Assembly (NCBI GenBank): GCA_050693935.1
Contig: JBOGWU010000269.1
Span: forward strand, 1 to 64,000
Origin: WHSV01 sp050693935
GTDB lineage: Bacteria > Actinomycetota > CADDZG01 > WHSQ01
Length of the DNA stretch: 64,000 bases
Direction of reading: 5' to 3'
Made by a program: the position numbers and the translations under genes. Every line of letters starts with the position of its first letter. Position 1 is the stretch's first letter. Of the stretch, positions 57,487-64,000 are shown in pieces. A model generated the notes under the pieces. That model did not search any database. It saw only the letters and a program-made list of their open reading frames with translations, and was not told the DNA's origin.

Positions 57487-57887
57487 TGCTCGCAGGCTTC
57501 GCCCGGGGTTCGCGCCGCACCGCAGTTCGGGCATCTCAACCGCTCCCTTACCGCGGCGATCTCGAGCTCCAGCTCGTCTTCCCATTCGGGTTCGTGGGGC
57601 GGTCGTGCGGGGGAGGCTCGCAAGGCATCGGCGGCACGAAGCGCGGTGAGGGCTTGGGCCTCGTACTCGGCCTTGAGCGCGTCGAAATCCGCCTGCGACA
57701 TCTTTCCAACCGCGCGCTCGTTCTCGATGTCGACGATGGCCATAAGTGCGGCGCGTTTGTCCGCGACCGCCTCCTCGAGCTCGCGGGAGGGTTCGGGCGC
57801 ATCTTGTGCGCGTTCCTTTCGCAGGGGCAGCGTCACCCACGCGAACACCACCAGCGCGACGGCCGCCACCAGAAGCGCGGGGATCAC
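57474..57887 (-). CDS. CcmI-like membrane protein with C-terminal zinc ribbon
   Basis: 137 residues: one N-terminal helix (about 2-19), a coiled or helical segment with K-R-A-A-L-M-A-I-V-D-I-E-N-E-R near 37-50 (recalls CcmI's D-x-E-x-E-x-x-G-K-x-S/T-x-x-D-F), and a C-terminal zinc ribbon C-P-N-C / C-E-Q-C. GTG 57887 has AGGAGGG upstream and overlaps the ccmH stop codon. Confidence 0.78.
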   Translation of the reverse strand: MIPALLVAAVALVVFAWVTLPLRKERAQDAPEPSRELEEAVADKRAALMAIVDIENERAVGKMSQADFDALKAEYEAQALTALRAADALRASPARPPHEPEWEDELELEIAAVRERLRCPNCGAARTPGEACEQCGN

Positions 57888-58357
57888 GATTCCCTCCTGA
57901 GCTGCCTGAGCTCGGCGTCCAGTCGCTCGCGCTCGTCGCCCGACACCGTGACGACCTGCCGGCTGTCCCCGTCTTCGATGCCGCGCGATCGCTTGAACCA
58001 TCGCCTTACCAACATCCACGCGAGTCCGCCACCGATCAACAGCGCGATCGAGGGCAGGATCCAGGCCAGAACGCCGGCGCCTTCGGATGATGGCTCCGCT
58101 CGAATCGCGGGACCGAAATCGGCCTCCAAACGGTCCATGATCTCGGCCTCGGTCATCCCGTCGCGCGCGTAGGTCTCGATGTCGTCACGGAGTTCGAGCG
58201 CGTTTTGCGACGGGCAGTCGTGGAGCGTGACGCCGGGACAGTAGGGCGACATCACCTTGTTGGAGATGTCGTTGGCGAGGTCCTCCGGGGACTGCGCCCG
58301 CGCGGGAACCGCAAACAGGAGCGAGGTCACGCAGGCGAGGGCGAGGGCTCGCTTCAT
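57884..58357 (-). CDS. ccmH: Cytochrome c biogenesis protein CcmH (variant active site)
   Basis: 157 residues: signal peptide ending A-R-A, a helical domain with M-S-P-Y-C-P-G and H-D-C-P-S near 38-49, then a transmembrane helix (about 96-114) and cytoplasmic tail. The usual L-R-C-x-x-C pair is replaced by C-x7-C spacing (S-P-Y-C then H-D-C), a variant also seen in other bacteria. CcmH reduces or holds apocytochrome c thiols. ATGA overlap with ccmF. Confidence 0.87.
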   Translation of the reverse strand: MKRALALACVTSLLFAVPARAQSPEDLANDISNKVMSPYCPGVTLHDCPSQNALELRDDIETYARDGMTEAEIMDRLEADFGPAIRAEPSSEGAGVLAWILPSIALLIGGGLAWMLVRRWFKRSRGIEDGDSRQVVTVSGDERERLDAELRQLRRES

Positions 58358-60366
58358 CGCGCCACCGCCGGCTCTCGTTTCTTTACCGCGGTCTTCTTGG
58401 TCGCGGCGACCGCCACCGGAGCTCCGCCAGAAATGATGATCAACATGCCGCCCAGCATCACCGCCGCCCCCGCCCATATCCACCAGGTAAGGGGATTGAC
58501 GAAGGCTCGGATCACCGCGGCCTCATCCGCATCGAACCCGGTCATGACGATGTAAAGGTCCTCGACGGGATTGGTACGGATGGCGACCTCACTCTGCGGT
58601 TGTCCCTGAGCGAGATGGAAGTTGCGCTGCGGGAGCATCACCCCCAGCTCCTCGCCGCCGCGGCTCACCCCGATCTGAGCCTCGAAGACGTCCTTCTCCG
58701 GAGTGCCCATGGTGTTCAGCCCGTCGTAGGCGAGCGTGTAGGACCCCACCTCGAGCGTGTCTCCGGGAGTGAGCTCGGCGCGTCGCTCGACCTTTAAGGC
58801 GTTACCCGCGAAGCCGATCACTATCAACAAGACGCCGAGGTGAACGATGTAACCACCGTAGCGCCGGCGGTTGCGGAGCAGCGTCTGGTTGAGTGAAACC
58901 AGCAGCCCGGTTCCGTCCCTGCGACGGTAGACTCCGCTCCCGCGCGCGAACTCGGCGATGATCGCCGCGGCCGTGAACGCGCACAGCGCGAACGAGAGCA
59001 ACGCTCCCGCGCTCGTGATCCCCGCGAGCCCGAGCCCGGTCGCGGCCACCGTGCCGATGGCGAGTGGCACGCGCACCATCCTCCAGAACGAGCCCTTGCT
59101 CATCCGTCTCCAGGAGATGAGCGGACCGATGCCGGCGAGTCCGATGATGGCGAGCCCGATGGGCGTGAAGATCGCGTTGAAGAACGGGGGCCCCACCGAC
59201 AGCCGAATGCCGCTGAAGACCTCGGCGATGATCGGGTAGATGGTTCCCCACAACACCGTGAACGCGGCGGCCACGAACAACACGTTGTTGGCGAGGAACG
59301 CCGACTCACGCGATAGCAGGGAGTCGAGGCGGTTCTCGCTACGCAGCGCGTCGAGACGGTAGGCGACGATGCCGAGCCCTCCGATGAGCAGCAGCGCCAG
59401 GAAGGGCAGGAAGTACTTGCCGATGGGGCCCTCGGAGAAAGTGTGGATCGAGCTCAGCAGTCCCGAGCGGGTCAGGAACGTGCCGAACACCGCAAGCACG
59501 TAGGTGAGCACGATGAGGGTCACGTTCCAGACCTTCAACATCCGGCGCTTCTCCTGGATCACCACGGAGTGCAGAAACGCGGTTGCCGTCAGCCAGGGCA
59601 TGAAGGAGGCGTTCTCGACCGGGTCCCAGGCCCAGTAACCGCCCCACCCCAGCTCCGTGTAGGCCCACGCTCCTCCCAGCACTATGCCGATGCTCAGGGC
59701 CGTCCATGCAAACAGGGTCCAGCGCCTCGTCGCGGTGAACCACGAGTCGTCGAGCCGCTTGGTGATTAGCGCGCCGATGGCGAATGCAAACGGAATCGAG
59801 AATCCGACGAACCCGGTGTAGAGCAGCGGTGGGTGGATGACCATGCCGGGTGATTGCAGAAGAGGGTTGAGCCCGCTGCCGTCGGGCTCGACGGTGCCGG
59901 CGACGGTGGCGAACGGATTGCCGGGGAAGGCCACCATGAACAAGAAGAACCCGGCGATGACCATGAGCACGGCTCCGGCCGAACCGACGAGCCTCGAGTT
60001 GCGCGCGGGGGCCTTGGCGATCGCGAGAGCCGAGAAGCCGGTCAGCAATGTGGTCCAGAACAGCAGCGAGCCCTCCATCCCGCCCCACAGGGCGCTGATC
60101 GTGTATGGAACGCTCAGCGAGCGAGAGGTGTAGTTGGCGACGTAGGCGAGGCTGAAGTCGTGAGCCAGCAGCGCGCTCACCAACGACAGCGTCGCGAGCG
60201 CGGTGAATCCGAAGGTCGCGTACACGCAGCGCTTGCCGGCCTCGCTCAGATCGCGGCGCCCGCTACGACCGGCCGCGAGGAAGGCGGCGACGGCAAGGAG
60301 CGCGAAGACTCCGGCGGCCATCAGCGAGGGTCGCCCGAGCCCGGCGAGAGACCGAATGGGCGACAC
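58354..60366 (-). CDS. ccmF: Cytochrome c haem lyase subunit CcmF
   Basis: 670 residues with about 15 helices and the WWD-type motif W-G-G-Y-W-A-W-D-P-V-E-N near 232; conserved His in P-G-M-V-I-H-P-P-L-L near 175 and others carry haem. It attaches haem from CcmE to apocytochrome c. GTG start at 60366; ccmE is 31 bases upstream. Confidence 0.94.
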   Translation of the reverse strand: MSPIRSLAGLGRPSLMAAGVFALLAVAAFLAAGRSGRRDLSEAGKRCVYATFGFTALATLSLVSALLAHDFSLAYVANYTSRSLSVPYTISALWGGMEGSLLFWTTLLTGFSALAIAKAPARNSRLVGSAGAVLMVIAGFFLFMVAFPGNPFATVAGTVEPDGSGLNPLLQSPGMVIHPPLLYTGFVGFSIPFAFAIGALITKRLDDSWFTATRRWTLFAWTALSIGIVLGGAWAYTELGWGGYWAWDPVENASFMPWLTATAFLHSVVIQEKRRMLKVWNVTLIVLTYVLAVFGTFLTRSGLLSSIHTFSEGPIGKYFLPFLALLLIGGLGIVAYRLDALRSENRLDSLLSRESAFLANNVLFVAAAFTVLWGTIYPIIAEVFSGIRLSVGPPFFNAIFTPIGLAIIGLAGIGPLISWRRMSKGSFWRMVRVPLAIGTVAATGLGLAGITSAGALLSFALCAFTAAAIIAEFARGSGVYRRRDGTGLLVSLNQTLLRNRRRYGGYIVHLGVLLIVIGFAGNALKVERRAELTPGDTLEVGSYTLAYDGLNTMGTPEKDVFEAQIGVSRGGEELGVMLPQRNFHLAQGQPQSEVAIRTNPVEDLYIVMTGFDADEAAVIRAFVNPLTWWIWAGAAVMLGGMLIIISGGAPVAVAATKKTAVKKREPAVAR

Positions 60367-60397
60367 GCCTAACTCCGAGGGGTTCGAGACGGCGGGC

Positions 60398-60847
60398 TCA
60401 CGTCTGAGCCTTGAACTTCGAAGGGCACTTGGCGAATACCTGACTGGCCGTGAAGCTGTCTCCGTCGTACCGACCCTGGGCGATGATCTCGATCTTGTCG
60501 CTGTCGCTGTAGAAGGCGTCGGGCATGGTTGTATCGGTGGTCACTGTGACCAGTGAGTCCCCGTCGGTGATGTCGAAGGTCGTGGTGACGCCGTCCTCCA
60601 CCACCGAATCCTGAACCAGATCGCCGTTCACTTTGATGTCGCCGCCCGGCTGCGTCGCTCCCGCCGCCTGAAGCTCGCTGGGGGTCATGTAGAACGAGGT
60701 CGAACCGGGCCTGGTCATGGCGAAGACGATCAACCCGATGACGGCGAGCGCTATCACCCCGCCGCCGACGAGAAACTTGGCTCGGCGTTTGTTGGGGGCG
60801 GGTGATCGCTCGTGGGGGCCTTCGACCGTAGCCGGGGACTCTTCCAT
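60398..60847 (-). CDS. ccmE: Cytochrome c maturation haem chaperone CcmE, Cys variant
   Basis: 149 residues: one N-terminal helix (about 25-44), an OB-fold domain (I-K-V-N-G-D-L-V near 72, F-D-I-T-D-G near 90, A-Q-G-R-Y-D-G near 120) and the haem-binding end V-F-A-K-C-P-S-K-F. The usual haem-attaching His is Cys (as in archaeal and Desulfovibrio CcmE), and the conserved Tyr four residues later is Phe. ATG 60847 is chosen because the anchor starts there. Confidence 0.88.
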   Translation of the reverse strand: MEESPATVEGPHERSPAPNKRRAKFLVGGGVIALAVIGLIVFAMTRPGSTSFYMTPSELQAAGATQPGGDIKVNGDLVQDSVVEDGVTTTFDITDGDSLVTVTTDTTMPDAFYSDSDKIEIIAQGRYDGDSFTASQVFAKCPSKFKAQT

Positions 60848-60939
60848 ACGGCTGCCAACAATAAAGGAATCGCCGCAGTTGTCGGGCTTGGGGGCGGGCC
60901 GAACGTGCAGGTGACCGGGTGGTGGGTCCCCATTAGGGT

Positions 60940-61581
60940 GTGAGCGTGAGCGCTTCGGTTTCACCCACTGCCACCTCCCGGCCGCAACTCCTGCGACGGG
61001 CTGTGGTGCTCGAGTATGTATCGCTCGCCTACAACCTGCTGGAAGCTGTGGTGGGTCTGGTGGCGGGGGTGGCGGCCGGCTCGGTGGCGCTGATCGGGTT
61101 CGGCCTCGACTCAGTCGTCGAGTCGTCGTCGGCGTCCATTCTCTTGTGGCGTCTCAGGGCGGAGGGAAAAGGCGCCCACGTCGAGGACGTCGAGCGCCGG
61201 GCTGTGCGGATGGTCGCGGTGGCGTTCTTCGCGCTGGCGGCCTACGTCGGGGTGCAGAGCGCGCTCGACCTGGCGGCGGGGGCTAAGCCCGAAGCCAGCG
61301 TTCCTGGCATCATCCTGGCCGTCGCCTCGCTGATCGTCATGCCGGTGCTCGCTCATCGGAAGCGCCTAGCGGCGAGGGCCCTGGACAGCCGCTCGCTCGA
61401 GGCCGACTCCACCCAGACCACGCTGTGCACCTATCTCTCAGCGGTGCTCCTCGCCGGCTTGATCGCCAACGCCACCCTTGGCTGGTGGTGGGCAGACCCG
61501 GCGGCGGGCCTCGGGATAGCCGCGCTCGCGGCCAAAGAGGGCACCGAGCTATGGCGCACGAAAGACTTCTGCTGCCTCTAA
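60940..61581 (+). CDS. Cation diffusion facilitator-like transporter
   Basis: 213 residues, five to six helices, with family-like S-L-A-Y-N-L-L-E-A near 30, G-F-G-L-D-S-V-V-E near 56-64 (the Asp metal site) and a later D-S-R-S-L-E-A-D-S near 152. It lacks a C-terminal cytoplasmic domain, so it is a short form. GTG 60940 start. It is divergent from ccmE. Confidence 0.85.
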   Translation: MSVSASVSPTATSRPQLLRRAVVLEYVSLAYNLLEAVVGLVAGVAAGSVALIGFGLDSVVESSSASILLWRLRAEGKGAHVEDVERRAVRMVAVAFFALAAYVGVQSALDLAAGAKPEASVPGIILAVASLIVMPVLAHRKRLAARALDSRSLEADSTQTTLCTYLSAVLLAGLIANATLGWWWADPAAGLGIAALAAKEGTELWRTKDFCCL

Positions 61582-61593
61582 CCCGAAACGCGC

Positions 61594-61642
61594 TTTGTTG
61601 GAGATTCCGGGTCGCTCTTGATCATTTTTTCCTCCACAAAAG
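61594..61642. repeat. Left direct repeat flanking the DUF559 gene
   Basis: 49 bases beginning TTTGTTGGAGATTCCGGGTC and ending CCTCCACAAAAG. It matches the right copy at 62619-62666 over nearly its full length. Its own ends can pair imperfectly (TTTGTTGGAG with CTCCACAAA). Confidence 0.85.
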
Positions 61643-61689
61643 TGACGCGCACCACACCTGGACGCGCCGACCGAGCCCAGTCTCTTCTC

Positions 61690-62616
61690 ATGGCTTCAAG
61701 CAAAACGCGGTCCTCGAGCCTGGCCCATCTAAGCCGGATCCAATTCGGTGCGCTATCCAGAGCCCAGTTGCTCGACATCGGCTTCACCTCGCCGTCGCTA
61801 CGCCGCGCGGTTCAGCGCGGCGACCTGATCCGCGTGCTGCCCAGCGTTTATCGGGTCGCCTCGGTGCCGGTGACCCTGGGTCAGAGACAGATGAGCGGAA
61901 TCCTCTGGGCCGGGCCCGGCGCGGTTCTCTGTAACGGCAGCGCTGCGCAGGTGCACGGCCTGACCGGCAATAGGTTCAACCGCATCGAGATTGCAACCAC
62001 GCGCCGTCTCTCCCCGCGTCCGGGACTCGCACTGCGCCGGCGCCTGATCCTGCCGGGCGACCCCGAGTACCGAGTTGGCCCCCTGCCCGTGACCTCGCCT
62101 GCGCGGACCGTTCTCGACGTTTGCGGATCCGGAGGCGCCGACGAAGCAGAGGTGGTCCTCGACGCGGGGCTGCGGCTCGAGGTGGTGACCTTCGACGAGC
62201 TAACCGCCGTCCTCGCCTTAGGAGCCCGCCATCGCATTCCCGGGACGGCACTTCTGCGAAGGCTACTGGGAGTGAGGGGAGAAGAGGAGGCGATGTCGGA
62301 AAGCGAGCTCGAGAGCCTGTTCATTCGGCTTCTTCGACGCCACGGCCTGCCGGTTCCCCTACGACAGGTCACGGTCGAGTGGGACAGATGCCATCGGCTG
62401 GACTTCCACTATCCCGAGCACGACTTGATCGTCGAGGTCGACGGCCGCAAATGGCACGCCAGCAAACAGCGCTTCCAGGGTGATCGCCGTCGGGATAACG
62501 AGGCTCTACTGAACCGTTGCCGGGTCTTGTGGCTCACCTGGGAGGACGTGGCCCACGACGAGGCTTATGTGCTCGCCACCGTTGCGAGCGCGCTCGGGAT
62601 CGTGGGCCTCTTTTGA
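61690..62616 (+). CDS. AbiEi-like and DUF559 (Vsr-fold) endonuclease-like protein
   Basis: 308 residues from ATG 61690. Residues about 15-75 form an AbiEi-antitoxin-like winged helix (L-S-R-A-Q-L-L-D-I-G-F, then R-V-L-P-S-V-Y-R). The C-terminal DUF559 domain (about 205-305) has the Vsr/restriction-endonuclease pattern: E-S-E-L-E near 201, R-L-D-F-H-Y-P near 240, V-E-V-D-G-R-K-W-H near 252 and R-D-N near 271, with putative catalytic Asp242, Glu and Lys. A nuclease role is inferred; none is shown. The gene is bounded by direct repeats at 61594-61642 and 62619-62666, which mark it as a possible mobile unit. Confidence 0.85.
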   Translation: MASSKTRSSSLAHLSRIQFGALSRAQLLDIGFTSPSLRRAVQRGDLIRVLPSVYRVASVPVTLGQRQMSGILWAGPGAVLCNGSAAQVHGLTGNRFNRIEIATTRRLSPRPGLALRRRLILPGDPEYRVGPLPVTSPARTVLDVCGSGGADEAEVVLDAGLRLEVVTFDELTAVLALGARHRIPGTALLRRLLGVRGEEEAMSESELESLFIRLLRRHGLPVPLRQVTVEWDRCHRLDFHYPEHDLIVEVDGRKWHASKQRFQGDRRRDNEALLNRCRVLWLTWEDVAHDEAYVLATVASALGIVGLF

Positions 62617-62618
62617 AG

Positions 62619-62666
62619 TTTGTTGGAGATCCCGGGTCGCTCTTGATCACTTTTTCTCCATGAAAG
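62619..62666. repeat. Right direct repeat flanking the DUF559 gene
   Basis: 48 bases beginning TTTGTTGGAGATCCCGGGTC and ending TCTCCATGAAAG. It differs from the left copy at about five positions. It starts two bases after the gene's stop codon and ends 20 bases before the cytochrome oxidase subunit III stop codon. Confidence 0.85.
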
Positions 62667-62685
62667 GGCGTAGGGGCTGCTCGGG

Positions 62686-63261
62686 TCAGGCTAGGAGGTA
62701 GAGGACGGTGAAGAGGAGGATCCACACGACGTCTACGAAGTGCCAGTAGTAGCCGACCGCCTCGGCGGGTCCGTGGCGCTCGGCGGTGAGGTGTCCCATT
62801 CGGCCCTTGGCCACGACGATGCTCAGCATCAGGAGGCCCCCGGCCACGTGCAGCCCGTGAAAGCCGGTCATCGTGAAGAACAGGGTGCCGAACACGTTGG
62901 TCCCGATCGTGAAGTCCTCGGCGAACAGCTCCGCGTACTCCAGGCCCTGCCCGGCGAGAAAGAGGACCCCCAGAAGGATCGTGATCCCCGTCCAGCGGAG
63001 GAGTCCCCCCCGGTTCCCGCGACCAATGGCGAGCACCCCCAGGTGCTGCGTGAACGACGACGCCACCAGAAAGACCGTGAAGACCCCCGTGCGGAGCGCA
63101 TCGATGTGAGGCGTGTCGCCGGGCGGCCACTCGCCGGCCTGCGCCCGGATCGTGAAGTAGGCGCCGAACAGCGCACCAAAGAACATCAGCTCGGATGTGA
63201 TGAAGATCACCATCCCGAGCAACGAGCTCGGCGTGCGGTGTTCGGTTGCGACGGCAGTCAT
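62686..63261 (-). CDS. ctaE: Cytochrome c oxidase subunit III
   Basis: 191 residues, five helices (short type lacking the first two). F-I-T-S-E-L-M-F-F near 20-28 (with the conserved Glu), G-L-E-Y near 106, T-G-F-H-G-L-H-V near 131 and Y-Y-W-H-F-V-D-V-V-W near 172 are the family motifs. ATGA overlap with the upstream TlpA-like gene. Confidence 0.95.
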   Translation of the reverse strand: MTAVATEHRTPSSLLGMVIFITSELMFFGALFGAYFTIRAQAGEWPPGDTPHIDALRTGVFTVFLVASSFTQHLGVLAIGRGNRGGLLRWTGITILLGVLFLAGQGLEYAELFAEDFTIGTNVFGTLFFTMTGFHGLHVAGGLLMLSIVVAKGRMGHLTAERHGPAEAVGYYWHFVDVVWILLFTVLYLLA

Positions 63262-63860
63262 TTGGCGAGCAGTCTTTGTATCTCGCTCTCGAGCTCGGCC
63301 TTGCTGATGCCGCCGAGCCCCGAGGTGTTAGCGGGCACGTCCTCGCCGATCAAGACCGGCCCCTCGCTTGCGTCGATGGTGCTGTCGATGAACTCGTAGT
63401 CCGAGGTGATGAAGAAGGTCTGCGGATAGCCGGCGAGCCGGAACTCGTCCTCCATGTCGAGGGTTCCAATGACGAGCGGATACGTCAATCCGAACTCCTC
63501 CGCCATCGCCCGGGCGTCGTCGAGGTCGTCCTTCATGTTGATTCCGACGAACTCGATCTCGTCCTGATAGCGCTCGTACAGTTCCTGGAACGCGGGCAGC
63601 TCTTCCTTGCAGGGCTTGCACCACGACGCCCAGAAGTTGATGACGACGGGCCTACCCTCGAGGTCGGAGCTTGCCAGTTCGCCGTCGCCCGAAAGGAGCG
63701 GTAGCGAGAATTCCGGTGCGGCCTTCTCCTGCTCGGGAGCGGGCTTGAGAGCCAGGAACGCAACCACCCCGACCATCAGGGCAAGCGCAACCCCAACCAC
63801 AATCCGCTTGCGAAAACGTGAACGTTCGGCGCTTTCTTCGAGTTCGTTCGGGGGCACCAT
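63258..63860 (-). CDS. TlpA/ResA-like membrane-anchored thioredoxin
   Basis: 200 residues: N-terminal anchor (about 20-40), then thioredoxin fold with N-F-W-A-S-W-C-K-P-C near 75-85 and cis-Pro in G-Y-P-Q-T. TAGCCT at 63869-63874 lies eight bases before the ATG, so the transcript is probably leaderless. Coupled to cytochrome oxidase subunit III, so it may reduce the copper-site cysteines of subunit II or apocytochrome c thiols. Confidence 0.9.
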   Translation of the reverse strand: MVPPNELEESAERSRFRKRIVVGVALALMVGVVAFLALKPAPEQEKAAPEFSLPLLSGDGELASSDLEGRPVVINFWASWCKPCKEELPAFQELYERYQDEIEFVGINMKDDLDDARAMAEEFGLTYPLVIGTLDMEDEFRLAGYPQTFFITSDYEFIDSTIDASEGPVLIGEDVPANTSGLGGISKAELESEIQRLLAK

Positions 63861-63868
63861 GTTTCATC

Positions 63869-63896
63869 AGGCTACCGGGCTCGCGTCGGATATATT
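63869..63896. promoter_or_regulatory. Divergent promoter pair for the TlpA-ctaE operon and the rightward gene
   Basis: TAGCCT on the minus strand (63874-63869) and TATATT on the plus strand (63891-63896) each lie eight or nine bases before a start codon with no ribosome binding site. The two promoters are only 16 bases apart, so their use is probably linked. Confidence 0.5.
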
Positions 63897-63905
63897 GCGC
63901 CTGCA

Positions 63906-64000
63906 GTGGCCAAGATGCGATCGACGTTTTCCGGGAAGAACATAAGGCGGGCCCTGAGGGGCGCGCTCCTTTTTTCATTGGTCCTCGCTACAACCGCTTG
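63906..64000 (+). CDS. Exported protein, N-terminal fragment (possible cytochrome oxidase subunit II)
   Basis: The gene runs off the right edge. From GTG 63906 it encodes a basic start (K-N-I-R-R-A-L-R-G) and a hydrophobic core (L-L-F-S-L-V-L-A-T-T-A), ending at codon TG-, which would be Cys in a lipobox. Adjacency to ctaE makes cytochrome oxidase subunit II (ctaC) plausible. The nine-base gap from TATATT to GTG suggests a leaderless mRNA. Confidence 0.5.
   Translation, partial: MAKMRSTFSGKNIRRALRGALLFSLVLATTA

Overview
The window is a high-GC bacterial chromosome segment that looks actinobacterial. The main support is gene content and order. An MshA-like glycosyltransferase, proC, a small excisionase-type HTH gene, a 33-residue bS22 ribosomal protein gene, a GalE2-like epimerase, a PlsC-like acyltransferase, then rex-hemA-hemC-cobA/hemD-hemB-hemL and TlpA/CcdA recall, from memory, the Mycobacterium tuberculosis Rv0486-Rv0529 neighbourhood. 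An RsiG-like anti-sigma protein, a MarP-like protease and many leaderless-type starts point the same way. Two traits are unusual for well-known Actinobacteria: a complete System I (Ccm) cytochrome c maturation cluster, and a b6f-style split cytochrome b. These suggest a deep-branching lineage. No tRNA, rRNA, CRISPR array or complete insertion sequence was seen.

Layout. 1-2.9 kb: nucleoside-type ABC importer (partial), cobalamin adenosyltransferase, NUDIX. 3.2-9 kb: AAC(3)-like acetyltransferase, acyl-CoA dehydrogenase, a TlpA-like lipoprotein gene with an in-frame UGA at the active-site Cys position (candidate selenoprotein), DtxR regulator, M23 peptidase, BKACE enzyme. 9-12 kb: RsiG-like protein, acidic secreted protein, XRE regulator, HbhA-like protein. 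12-20.5 kb: MshA-like transferase, divergent proline dehydrogenase and proC, AcuC, MarP, SDR. 20.5-29.2 kb: GGDEF/HD-GYP protein, HTH-bS22 neighbourhood with a Clp1-like kinase, SAM hydrolase, GalE2-like epimerase, acyltransferase, beta-propeller lipoprotein. 29.2-32.2 kb: assimilatory sulfate reduction operon (sulfite reductase, cysH, two tiny genes) behind a promoter that contains a palindrome. 32-39 kb: receiver, TIM-barrel, CtpE-like P-ATPase, Crp and GntR regulators, TlpA and CcdA. 39.2-46.4 kb: Rex and the haem biosynthesis operon, with a perfect Rex operator at its promoter. 47-52.5 kb: quinol-cytochrome c oxidoreductase operon with a split cytochrome b, Rieske, dihaem cytochrome c and an eight-Cys ferredoxin. 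52.5-60.9 kb: ccmE-F-H-(CcmI-like)-(Ig-like)-A-B-(VanY-like)-C-D. 61-64 kb: a cation transporter, a DUF559-type endonuclease gene between about 48-bp direct repeats, and cytochrome oxidase subunit III with a TlpA-like protein.

Taken together, much of the right half serves respiratory cytochrome production: haem synthesis under NADH-responsive Rex, haem export and attachment (Ccm), thiol reduction (TlpA/CcdA) and the client complexes themselves. The most notable items are the candidate Sec-containing TlpA, the repeat-flanked endonuclease gene, the RsiG-like protein whose two signature motifs both carry His in place of Gln, and the variant CcmE/CcmH active sites.
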